DNA of 13,252 nucleotides from positions 1 through 13,252 of the forward strand of contig JAEDKB010000033.1 of NCBI GenBank assembly GCA_016296045.1. The letters run 5' to 3'. Below are positions 7,620-13,252 of the stretch, piece after piece. A program made the position numbers and the translations under genes. Numbering within the stretch: the first letter of the stretch is position 1; the number at the start of each line of letters is the position of its first letter. Origin of the DNA: Oscillospiraceae bacterium. Lineage in GTDB: Bacteria; Bacillota; Clostridia; Oscillospirales; Oscillospiraceae. The notes beneath the pieces are model-generated. The model was not told the DNA's origin, ran no database searches, and saw only the letters and a list, made by a program, of their open reading frames with translations.

Positions 7620-7930
7620 AAAACGCTAAAAACCATTGAGGCATCAACTGTTCACAAATAATTAGAATGATTGCTGATTTTTATAAGAATGGCAAAGGCT
7701 GAACCTCACCGGAAGTATTCTTTAGTAGCACCGCACAATTTGGCAAGCAACTTCGGCGAGAGCTTTTTCTTCAGGTCGAGGTTTGAAATGCGAAGGTATC
7801 CCGTGTGGATTTTGAGTTTTCAAACCGAAGCGTTGGCGGAAAAGATCCGTCGAAGTGCGCCGACGCAATGATGCAGGATGCCTTTGATTATTTGAACGAA
7901 TAGACATGGAAGTTATTGATTTTTGGAGAC
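7620..7930. other. Intergenic stretch with a box copy, hairpins and overlapping short frames
   Basis: No convincing gene. GATTGCTGATTTTTATAA at 7669-7686 matches 17 of 18 bases of 740-757 upstream of the transporter operon, but no -35/-10 pair follows it. From about 7725 to 7900 base composition becomes more GC-rich and short frames are open on both strands, for instance 7787-7903 plus, ending G-K-D-P-S-K then A-F-D-Y-L-N-E, and 7722-7967 minus. Perfect 9-base complementary arms GGTTTGAAA (7780-7788) and TTTCAAACC (7818-7826), and a second stem 7830-7838 with 7858-7866 including one G-U, suggest a structured RNA, a repeat element or gene debris. I do not recognise any product. Confidence 0.35.
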
Positions 7931-7976
7931 ATTGCGCGATTTTAAAATTGTCGAACCATATGTGCAATGTTAAGAT
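7931..7976 (+). promoter_or_regulatory. Promoter of the GH28-like gene with the shared box
   Basis: TTGTCG (7948-7953), 17-base spacer, TAAGAT (7971-7976) preceded by an extended TG-T. The box ATTGCGCGATTTTAAAA (7931-7947) abuts the -35 exactly as the box at 741-757 abuts TTGTTA; over the 21 positions from 741 and 7931, 16 agree. A further likeness is CATATG-(TG)-CAAT followed by ATAACA in both leaders (808-829 and 7958-7980). Hexamers are weak, in keeping with activator dependence. Confidence 0.5.
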
Positions 7977-8076
7977 AACAGCAAGAGATTTCGCTTTGCT
8001 TGGAACAGAAGCTCTGAACCTCTGAAAGAAGGCAGTTCACAAGAAGGGGGAATCAGAATACTGCAGGGAGGAACAT

Positions 8077-9408
8077 ATGATGTATTCCAACTATACAATA
8101 CCGCGCATGGATTCCGATAGCGATTCCACTGCGATACAAGACGCGATCCGCTTGGCAATAGAAACTGGGTGCGGCTGCGTGCTGATTCCGCCGAAAAAGA
8201 CTCCGGATGGAGAAATCATACCATGGCAGATAGATCGTACGATTCTGCTTCCATCCAATATCACAATCGTGTTGGACGGCTGCCATCTGAGGCTGAAGGA
8301 CAACGTATTTGAAAACATCTTCCGCAGTGAGAATATGTTTCATGCCGATCGGTATTCATTGGAATATGAGCAGCGCAACATTCAGATCATTGGCTTACGA
8401 AATGCGACACTGGACGGGGGCCTGCCAAACGGCTTGACGGAAGCAACATCGAATCGCGATGGCTTTCCGAGCATTCGATATAATTGCCTGATCCTTCTGC
8501 ACAACGTCAACGGCTATGTGATCGAAGGCATCCGGCTTATCAATCAGCGCTGGTGGGCAATCAACCAGATCTATTGCAGAAATGGTCGGCTGGCACATCT
8601 GTCATTCTTCAATGGCAAGCTCCAGCCCAATCAGGACGGAATCAATGTCCGTGTTGGCTGCAACAACATTCTGATAGAAGATATTACAGGTAGAACGGGC
8701 GATGATACCGTTGCATTGTCGGCATTTCCTTTATCCTCGGAGCGAGATTATTATGTAAACGGAAAAGATCAGGACATCCACGATATTATCGTCCGGAATA
8801 TTCGAGCGTCTACGCGCCAAACAATCGTTGCACTTCGCAATACTGACGGGGCAAAGCTCTATCGGATCACGATTGAAAATGTATTCGACGAGCCGTCAGA
8901 ATACACGCCTTGGGGCGTGGTGAAAATCGGGGAAAACAACTATTATTGTAAGCGTACCTCGATCCTTGGGGAAACCAGAGAAATAACTGTGCGAAACGTC
9001 CATTCACAGGGGGCCGGCTGCATCTTTTTGGGTGGGAGCTTACAGGATTGTCATATATCCGATGTTTTTGCTTCCGGTGGCACGATGCATGCAGTTTCCT
9101 CGTTCCTGCCGGAAATGGTCTTTGAAGAGAATAACTGCTCCATTTTCGGCGGAGTGGACATGAAAAACGTACTGATCGAGAATGTGTTCTATTCCGGAAC
9201 GGCCGCATATTGCAATGACCCAGGAGATGGATCCTACCGGAACCGTTATACATATCCGGGACTTCCGTTTGCAGGCTGCGCACTGGATTTCCGCTGTATG
9301 CGCACGTCAGATCGATTTGATAATGTACACTTCCGCAACATAATCGCTGACACCTCTGAAAAAAAGCTGCTTACGCACGAGAGGTACGATGTGGATATTG
9401 ATGCATAA
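8077..9408 (+). CDS. GH28-like right-handed beta-helix protein, cytoplasmic
   Basis: 443 residues. AGGGAGG at 8065-8071 sets the ATG at 8077; a second ATG follows directly. There is no signal peptide, so it should work in the cytoplasm on imported oligosaccharides. The N-terminus D-S-T-A-I-Q-D-A-I with G-x-V-x-I-P-P is the standard opening of polygalacturonase/pectate-lyase-fold proteins. Repeated coil motifs (N-I-x-I-x-G-x, V-x-I-x-N-V) run to the end. Two GH28 acidic motifs are in place: N-Q-D-G-I-N (185-190) and T-G-D-D-T-V-A-L (207-214). The GH28 G-H-G histidine motif is not seen after them; S-T-R-Q (245-248) occupies about that region, and no clear R-I-K follows, only V-K-I-G (282-285). 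It could be a polygalacturonase-like hydrolase with altered chemistry or a related beta-helix enzyme. Fold is confident, reaction is not. Confidence 0.8.
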   Translation: MMYSNYTIPRMDSDSDSTAIQDAIRLAIETGCGCVLIPPKKTPDGEIIPWQIDRTILLPSNITIVLDGCHLRLKDNVFENIFRSENMFHADRYSLEYEQRNIQIIGLRNATLDGGLPNGLTEATSNRDGFPSIRYNCLILLHNVNGYVIEGIRLINQRWWAINQIYCRNGRLAHLSFFNGKLQPNQDGINVRVGCNNILIEDITGRTGDDTVALSAFPLSSERDYYVNGKDQDIHDIIVRNIRASTRQTIVALRNTDGAKLYRITIENVFDEPSEYTPWGVVKIGENNYYCKRTSILGETREITVRNVHSQGAGCIFLGGSLQDCHISDVFASGGTMHAVSSFLPEMVFEENNCSIFGGVDMKNVLIENVFYSGTAAYCNDPGDGSYRNRYTYPGLPFAGCALDFRCMRTSDRFDNVHFRNIIADTSEKKLLTHERYDVDIDA

Positions 9409-9540
9409 AAGCCGCATGCGCATCAACGGATTTCCAGTACAACAGAGGATCTGAAGCAAAAGGACCGGCGGAGCTTGTGATAAACGCTGGACGAGTTTGA
9501 AATGGTATTCAGAAAGGATCTCAGCATCTGCCCACAAAGC

Positions 9541-9562
9541 TTCGCAGCGATATCTCTGCGAA
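9541..9562. repeat. Short perfect hairpin
   Basis: TTCGCAG (9541-9547) and CTGCGAA (9556-9562) form a 7-base stem with an 8-base loop downstream of the GH28-like gene. No T-tract follows on the plus strand. It may be part of the termination region, together with the longer hairpin 16 bases further on, or simply local symmetry. Confidence 0.4.
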
Positions 9563-9577
9563 AAACGACAAGAAAAC

Positions 9578-9637
9578 CACCCTGTATTATGCCTAGCGTG
9601 ATGAAAGCACATTTTGCACAATACAGGGTGACGTTTT
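9578..9637 (+). terminator. Long hairpin with T-tract after the GH28-like gene
   Basis: CACCCTGTATT (9578-9588) pairs perfectly with AATACAGGGTG (9620-9630); with the next four bases the stem reaches 15 positions with one mismatch on the plus strand, which becomes a G-U pair on the minus strand. A small inner stem GTG/CAC sits in the loop. ACG then TTTTT follows at 9634-9638, suiting termination about 170 bases after the stop of the GH28-like gene. On the minus strand the stem is followed by GTTTTC, so it may act both ways. The large loop is unusual for a simple terminator. Confidence 0.5.
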
Positions 9638-9824
9638 TGCGCTTTTCGTATACCTGGTTGCAAAAAAGAACAGGCCGAACACCATCGAAGCGTTCTGCCA
9701 TATTCCAGCGGTGTGCTTCCCGTTACAGTGTGAAACTGGCAGGAGAATGCTGCTGACCGGAAAATCCCACCGATCCCGTCAAGATTTATGCGCAAATTTA
9801 TTTGCAGGCTTCGGCTGAATGAAG

Positions 9825-9989
9825 TCAGCCGGCAATAGAGGTGTTGTCCAGAGCCGCCTCTAAGTGCTTCATGTTCATGTATTTCTTGTTGCCCCACTGG
9901 GTGCCGGCCACATGGCGCAGCAGATCGACCAGAAGCAGCAGGAGCAGACTTTCCAAACAATCATAAGTATAACCTGACTTGCTGTCCGT
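9825..9989 (-). pseudogene. Unidentified C-terminal ORF remnant
   Basis: On the minus strand, 54 codons without a start run from just after a TAA to TGA at 9825-9827. The translation has a leucine-rich helix-like part (S-L-L-L-L-L-L-V-D-L-L-R-H-V) and then G-T-Q-W-G-N-K-K-Y-M-N-M-K-H-L-E-A-A-L-D-N-T, which reads like genuine protein, unlike the overlapping frames. I cannot name a family. It may be the tail of a gene broken by the upstream stop at 9990-9992. Confidence 0.3.
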
Positions 9990-10292
9990 TTATCTGGATC
10001 GGAACGGACATTGAGCCGCTGGTGCGTCTGCATCTGCTGCGAGAACCGTTCCGGGCAAGGGCAACCTGTGCCGAGGAAGGTTTGGAGATTTTAGCCGGAT
10101 TCCATTTTTGTTCATTCGCCTGTTTTCCCTGTGTTTGCACCGAAAAGTGGAGACGTGATACTTGTAACCTTTTACAAATGCGAAAGCCTGACAGGAACAC
10201 TGCATTCTCTCGCATGGAAAGAACTAGAAGACTGTTCTTGTGCATTCTACTGCCTTGGACGCTTTGGCCTGCTGGCATTTGAATGAGCAGAT

Positions 10293-10817
10293 TCAATCAG
10301 AATCCAGCGGATACTTTTTTGCGGCTCGATACTCTCTAGGAGACAGACCGGTCTGTTTTCGGAAGGTGCGGCTGAAATTGCTTGCATCGCTGAAGCCGCA
10401 CCGCTCCACGATCTGACCGACAGAAAGCGCAGACTCTGCCAGAAGCGCCTTTGCCGTGTTCAGCCGGCAATAAAACAGGTATTGCATGACAGGCATTCCC
10501 GTGATCCGCTTGAACAGATGGGAAAGATAGGAACTGCTCAGTCCATATTCTTTCGCTAGCGACTGTAAAGAATAGACCTGACCACAGGACGTTTCAAAGC
10601 GTCCCTGGATCTGACAGATCAGTTCCACAACATCGCTGTTTTCCTGCACAAACAGCTCCGGAAATTGCCTGCTGATTTCGATCAGAAGCTCCTGCAGCAA
10701 CAGCTCGTACATTTCATCGCGCAGCAGGCTCTGCCGCTCCTGCTGCCGGATCCTCTCAAAAATCGTGGAATAAACTGCCTGATTTCCAGAAACATCTAGA
10801 TGATTAATCGGATAATG
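10293..10817 (-). pseudogene. N-terminally truncated AraC-family regulator
   Basis: The minus-strand frame is open from 10817 (after a TAA at 10818-10820) to the stop at 10293, and encodes about 174 residues with protein-like sequence upstream of the first ATG (10712), including I-N-H-L-D-V-S-G-N-Q and E-R-I-R-Q-Q-E-R. The C-terminal half is a complete AraC double HTH: L-A-K-E-Y-G-L-S-S-S-Y-L-S-H-L-F-K ... V-G-Q-I-V-E-R-C-G-F-S-D-A-S-N-F-S-R-T-F-R-K ... G-L-S-P-R-E-Y-R. Typical one-component sugar-responsive AraC proteins have about 280 residues with an N-terminal cupin sensor, which is missing. No ribosome site is clear before ATG 10712. Probably a 5'-deleted pseudogene; a free DNA-binding domain made from 10712 (139 residues) is a less likely alternative. 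Confidence 0.7.
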
Positions 10818-10882
10818 TTATAACACATTTTTGCTTTCCCTTCAATCTACTCATCTCGAAATTTGCACTTTGTACACATAGC

Positions 10883-10912
10883 AAAAACACCCAGGACATA
10901 AATCCTGAGTGT
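10883..10912 (-). terminator. Rho-independent terminator of the recombinase remnant
   Basis: On the minus strand ACACTCAGGA, a 6-base loop and TCCTGGGTGT form a 10-base stem with one G-U pair, followed by TTTTT (plus positions 10887-10883). It lies 18 bases beyond the stop of the recombinase remnant, so the original gene end and its terminator were kept while the rest was lost. Confidence 0.75.
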
Positions 10913-10929
10913 CGTATCTGCTTCATACC

Positions 10930-11178
10930 TTATTCTGCTTTCATTTCGGTGCCGTCTTTGAATACCACCGTCACATCTTCCTTGCTCTTTACTACAATTT
11001 TCTCCACTGGACTGCTCCAAAGGGCATCGTCAAATTCTGTGATAACGCCTTCCTGGTCTTTCAGGACTGTGATGAATCTGCCCATCTGTTCATACCTTGC
11101 TTCATTGTCAGAAATTGCGGTGCTGACTTCATCGTATTGCGCCTTCAGTCTGTCATAGCGTTCCACCAAGGCATTGTA
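10930..11178 (-). pseudogene. C-terminal fragment of a large serine recombinase
   Basis: About 82 residues ending at TAA 10930-10932. The translation Y-N-A-L-V-E-R-Y-D-R-L-K-A-Q-Y then a coiled part, R-F-I-T-V-L-K, G-V-I-T-E-F-D-D-A-L-W, and F-K-D-G-T-E-M-K-A-E at the end matches the C-terminal end of large serine recombinases (TnpX/Tn4451-type) of Clostridia. The catalytic resolvase domain, the recombinase domain and the zinc ribbon are all absent; upstream of about 11178 the frame loses its likeness. The open frame runs to 11265 only by chance. It is a relic of an excised or degraded mobile element. Confidence 0.75.
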
Positions 11179-11292
11179 GTGTGTTTTGGGCTTTGCCCGT
11201 GTCAACACAATGGCACATACACTCGGAATGTCTGTCCAGCAACACCAACAAAAAAGCCTGCTCAAATTCTACGTTTTGCCGAGAGCAAAAAC

Positions 11293-11329
11293 GAGCCGCT
11301 TTCCCGAAAAATCCTCGGAAAAGCGGCTC
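11293..11329 (-). terminator. Strong GC-rich hairpin, minus-strand terminator
   Basis: A 15-base stem with a single mismatch (11293-11307 with 11315-11329) and a 7-base loop; on the minus strand it is followed by GTTTTTGC. No T-tract follows on the plus strand. It lies downstream of tRNA-Val on the same strand and would stop transcription before the recombinase remnant. Confidence 0.65.
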
Positions 11330-11365
11330 AAAAAGCCTTGGGTAAAGGTACAGGTCCATCAAATT

Positions 11366-11393
11366 TGCCAAAGCCCATTTTGGCATCTTTTTG
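11366..11393 (+). terminator. Hairpin with T-tract on the plus strand
   Basis: TGCCAAA (11366-11372), loop GCCCAT, TTTGGCA (11379-11385), then TCTTTTTG. No plus-strand gene precedes it in intact form. The arm GCCCATTTT (11373-11381) can instead pair with AAAATGGGC (11405-11413), so two exclusive folds are possible; whether this matters is unknown. Confidence 0.4.
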
Positions 11394-11415
11394 TCACGCC
11401 TCTAAAAATGGGCGC

Positions 11416-11453
11416 AAAAAAGCCCGGAAGTCGTTGAAACTTCTAGGCTTTTC
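11416..11453 (-). terminator. Terminator of tRNA-Val
   Basis: On the minus strand AAAAGCC, a bulge, GAAGT, a 7-base loop, ACTTC, a bulge and GGCTTTT form a stem whose end runs into TTTTTT. It begins about 30 bases after the encoded CCA of tRNA-Val and is the natural end of that transcript. The symmetric A and T runs could let it act on both strands. Confidence 0.7.
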
Positions 11454-11482
11454 GCAGCGGCATCTTTTTTGGTGCAGCTTGA

Positions 11483-11559
11483 TGGTGGACGGTACAGGAC
11501 TCGAACCTGTGACCCCATGCACGTCAAGCATGTGCTCATACCAGCTGAGCTAACCGTCC
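11483..11559 (-). tRNA. tRNA-Val (anticodon GAC)
   Basis: 77 bases with CCA encoded (11483-11485). Acceptor arm GGACGGT pairs with ACCGTCC; D arm GCTC/GAGC; anticodon stem CATGC/GCATG with loop TTGACGT, giving anticodon GAC, which reads GUC/GUU valine codons; variable loop GGGTC; T arm ACAGG-TTCGAGT-CCTGT; discriminator A. All stems are perfect. A consensus promoter precedes it and a terminator follows. Confidence 0.97.
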
Positions 11560-11572
11560 GTCAGCAGGGCTT

Positions 11573-11601
11573 ATTATACGAAAACGCCCTGCATTTGTCA
11601 A
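11573..11601 (-). promoter_or_regulatory. Consensus sigma-A promoter of tRNA-Val
   Basis: On the minus strand TTGACA (11596-11601), 17-base spacer and TATAAT (11573-11578), a perfect match to consensus, with transcription expected a few bases before the mature 5' end at 11559. A perfect 7-base inverted repeat GCAGGGC (11564-11570) / GCCCTGC (11586-11592) brackets the -10. Confidence 0.85.
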
Positions 11602-11615
11602 GTGGTTTTTCAAAA

Positions 11616-12680
11616 TTATCCTTGTTTTTGCAGATACCATGCGATCAGCAGGTCTGCGACTTCCCCGTAAGACTGCACGCCGGATTCTTCCGAGAAAGCT
11701 TTCAGATAGACATCGTTGACCTTCTGTGCCACATCCTGCACCTTTCCCTCATACTGGGCATAATGCTCATTGGCTGCCAGAGCATCCGTCAGGATGCCGG
11801 GAGCAACCTCCTGCCAAAGCTCACTCACGGCTTGACTGTCTACTTCGGCAAGGGCATTATTGCAGTAGATGAACGCTGCGAAGGCACCGGAATACCGGAA
11901 TTGCTCTGAACTGTTTTCCATGCAGGCAAGATAGGCACAGAAATTCGCGTCATCCTCCGCTGCCACGGCCTGCCGATGCGCAATCTCATGGCACATGGTA
12001 AACGGAATCCATGCCTCGTAGGTGTCCGGGTTGACACAGCTTTCGCCGGTAAAGCAGATAAAAATTCCCGTGTTGCCCATTTTGCTGAACAGCTTCCAGG
12101 AAGCCAGCGGCTTGACGGGAGACAGACTGCCGGTGAACTGCTCATTCGTTTTTGCCAGTTCCCGATAGCCCTCACCCGCCTGCTTTGCAAGGACGGAAAA
12201 ATCGGCAAAATCTGCGCGGCCTTCTGCATCACGGCTGATGGCATCCGACAGAGAGGACGCCTGCGCGCCGTAATATCTGGTCGCGGCAATCAGCTCCTCT
12301 TTGCTGTACGGCCGGACGGACAGGCCGAGATTGTCTCCGATGCCTGGGCCGAAGTGATTGAGACCCCAAAGACCCACAAACAGAAACAGTCCGATGGACG
12401 CACCCAGCACCAAACCGGTCAGCCACTTGAGAAAACCGGTTTTTCCGGAAAAGACCCGGATCAATGTATAAAGCACCCAGAGCACGATCAGAACCAAAAG
12501 GATTTCCCACAGAGCGATGGGGAGAAGCTCTGTGACCGATGAAATATGTGCGAGAATATCCCGTGACCATTTTGGGTAAAACTGAAACACAAGCTGCGGC
12601 GCAAAGTTCGCAAATGCCGCCATCAGCCCGGTCACCACCAGAAATATTGCAGATAAAATCACCCTGCCGATTGCCTTCAA
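11616..12680 (-). CDS. DUF3810 family membrane protein with HExxH motif
   Basis: 354 residues. Start is TTG at 12678-12680, chosen because AGAGGAAG stands at the right distance before it and the N-terminal segment M-K-A-I-G-R-V-I-L-S then makes a good first membrane helix (about 6-25); the first internal Met is at residue 20, inside that helix. Further membrane segments lie at about 56-76 and 87-107. The remainder is a soluble domain with the zinc-metallopeptidase motif H-E-I-A-H at 231-235 and a likely third ligand in A-E-D-D-A-N-F at about 241-247. The lead W-I-P-F-T-M-C before the motif fits DUF3810. The substrate and role are unknown. It is transcribed divergently from glyS and is followed, after 14 bases, by the tRNA-Val promoter on the same strand. 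Confidence 0.88.
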   Translation of the reverse strand: MKAIGRVILSAIFLVVTGLMAAFANFAPQLVFQFYPKWSRDILAHISSVTELLPIALWEILLVLIVLWVLYTLIRVFSGKTGFLKWLTGLVLGASIGLFLFVGLWGLNHFGPGIGDNLGLSVRPYSKEELIAATRYYGAQASSLSDAISRDAEGRADFADFSVLAKQAGEGYRELAKTNEQFTGSLSPVKPLASWKLFSKMGNTGIFICFTGESCVNPDTYEAWIPFTMCHEIAHRQAVAAEDDANFCAYLACMENSSEQFRYSGAFAAFIYCNNALAEVDSQAVSELWQEVAPGILTDALAANEHYAQYEGKVQDVAQKVNDVYLKAFSEESGVQSYGEVADLLIAWYLQKQG

Positions 12681-12716
12681 GAACGGTCTTCCTCTCTTTT
12701 TATGTGATTCTCAGAG

Positions 12717-12745
12717 AGTATACCACATTTGCGCGCAAAACAAAA
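12717..12745 (-). promoter_or_regulatory. Extended -10 promoter of the DUF3810 gene with a palindrome
   Basis: On the minus strand TG-G-TATACT gives an extended -10 (TATACT at 12717-12722) while the -35 region (12740-12745) is poor. The perfect palindrome TTTGCGCGCAAA (12728-12739) fills the spacer, a position where a bound protein would block the promoter. Confidence 0.45.
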
Positions 12746-12774
12746 GAATCCTGCTGAATTTTCCTGAGGCTCGG

Positions 12775-12802
12775 TTGACTTTATGTGCTATTTCATTATA
12801 AT
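12775..12802 (+). promoter_or_regulatory. Sigma-A promoter of glyS
   Basis: TTGACT (12775-12780), 16-base spacer, TATAAT (12797-12802). The leader to the ATG at 12841 is only about 30 bases, too short for a T-box or other riboswitch, so expression appears to rest on the promoter. Confidence 0.8.
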
Positions 12803-12840
12803 ATATAGAAAATATTTCGTCAGAAGGACGGAGGTTACTT

Positions 12841-13252
12841 ATGAATCATCAAGACAAGACCATGGACAAGATCGTCGCGCTCTGCAAGAACCGCGGCTTC
12901 GTATATGCCGGCAGCGAAATCTACGGCGGTCTGGCAAATTCCTGGGACTACGGCCCGCTCGGCGTGGAGTTCAAGAACAATGTGAAAAAGGCATGGCTGA
13001 AAAAGTTCGTGCAGGAAAGCCCGTACAACGTCGGCCTCGACGCGGCCATCATCATGAACCCGCAGACGTGGGTCACGACGGGCCATGTGTCGAGCTTCTC
13101 CGACCCGCTGCTTGACTGCAAGGCGTGCAAGGCCCGCCACCGCGCCGACAAGCTGATCGGCGCAGAGCATCCTGAAGTCAACGTGGACGCGCTGAGTTTT
13201 GACGAGATGGACAAGTTCATCGCCGAGCACGAGGACGTCATCTGCCCTGTGT
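12841..13252 (+). CDS. glyS: Glycine--tRNA ligase, one-chain dimeric type, N-terminal part (partial)
   Basis: 137 complete codons, running off the right edge. GGAGGT at 12830-12835 sets the ATG. This class II enzyme charges tRNA-Gly with glycine in the cytoplasm. Visible landmarks: opening [32 protein letters not shown] at about 24-41; [18 protein letters not shown] at about 73-90; and [12 protein letters not shown] after it. These define the eukaryote-like alpha2 GlyRS, not the separate GlyQ/GlyS subunits. Third codon positions are visibly richer in G and C than in the transporter operon, as expected for a core gene beside acquired material. Confidence 0.97.
   Translation, partial: MNHQDKTMDKIVALCKNRGFVYAGSEIYGGLANSWDYGPLGVEFKNNVKKAWLKKFVQESPYNVGLDAAIIMNPQTWVTTGHVSSFSDPLLDCKACKARHRADKLIGAEHPEVNVDALSFDEMDKFIAEHEDVICPV

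Larger units (their letters stand above)
9409..10292. other. Gene-free decayed stretch
   Basis: Apart from the two hairpins and the ORF remnant listed separately I see no real gene. Frames open on either strand (for example 9307-9960 minus and 9961-10296 minus) have biased, low-complexity translations, no ribosome site and no family likeness. TTGTAA-CCTT-TTACAA at 10162-10177 is a perfect 6-base inverted repeat that might be an operator left from a lost promoter. The stretch reads as debris between the sugar locus and the truncated AraC gene. Confidence 0.5.

Noticed and set aside
9307..9960. A 217-residue minus-strand frame downstream of and overlapping the GH28-like gene
   Set aside because: It overlaps the end of the GH28-like gene on the other strand, crosses two hairpins, has no ribosome site, and its translation has no family likeness; the third-frame remnant at 9825-9989 reads more like protein.
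10162..10177. TTGTAA-CCTT-TTACAA as a copy of the transporter operator
   Set aside because: It shares only the outer bases with TTGTTAC-ATA-GTAACAA, has a different spacer, and no gene start lies near it; noted only as possible relic.
10909..11553. A 214-residue plus-strand frame ending inside the tRNA
   Set aside because: It lies antisense to the serine recombinase remnant, then runs through terminators and the tRNA-Val gene; its last part is simply the translated complement of the tRNA.
11483..11559. tRNA-Val as attachment site of an integrated island
   Set aside because: I found no second copy of the tRNA 3' end in the window, and the nearby remnant is a serine recombinase, a class that does not usually use tRNA genes; the other end of any island may lie outside the window.
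12803..12840. T-box leader before glyS
   Set aside because: The leader is only about 30 bases, with no specifier stem, T-box sequence or terminator.
1..13252. CRISPR array, toxin-antitoxin, phage-defence or biosynthetic system
   Set aside because: No regular spaced repeats, no paired small toxin/antitoxin-like genes and no defence-type nuclease, helicase or synthase domains could be recognised.

Overview
The window looks like the chromosome of a low-to-mid GC Gram-positive anaerobe of the Clostridia, most like gut Oscillospiraceae/Ruminococcaceae. The reasons are strong AGGAGG-type ribosome sites, use of GTG and TTG starts, an LplB/YtcP-type sugar uptake cassette with a lipoprotein binding protein, a YesL (DUF624) protein, a DUF3810 protein and a one-chain glycyl-tRNA synthetase. 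No species can be named from the sequence alone.

Layout. Positions 3-548 are the 3' end of a cysteine-rich, probably secreted protein. Positions 545-712 (minus) hold a fossil fragment of a membrane-bound AraC-type sensor, related to the intact one further on. Positions 740-6705 (plus) are a carbohydrate uptake operon: two permeases, a solute-binding lipoprotein and a membrane-anchored AraC-family sensor-regulator. No ATPase gene is present, as is usual for this transporter class. A strong symmetric terminator separates this operon from a convergent yesL-like gene (6843-7517, minus). After a 560-base intergenic stretch comes a leaderless GH28-like beta-helix protein (8077-9408, plus). Together these suggest uptake of an oligosaccharide, possibly a pectin fragment, and its processing in the cytoplasm.

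Positions 9409-11480 are a decayed zone without an intact gene. It holds an unidentified ORF remnant, an N-terminally truncated AraC regulator, the C-terminal end of a large serine recombinase with its terminator still in place, and several hairpins. Core genome follows: tRNA-Val(GAC) with an encoded CCA and a consensus promoter, a DUF3810 membrane metallopeptidase-like gene, and, transcribed divergently, the start of glyS, cut by the window end.

The most interesting signals are regulatory. A shared box abuts the -35 element of both the transporter promoter and the GH28-like promoter, with a third copy in the yesL/GH28 intergenic region, suggesting one regulon for the resident AraC sensor. 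A second set of signals is the fossil sensor and the recombinase/AraC debris, which suggest repeated turnover of sugar-utilisation cassettes here. I did not find a clearly new defence or mobile system.
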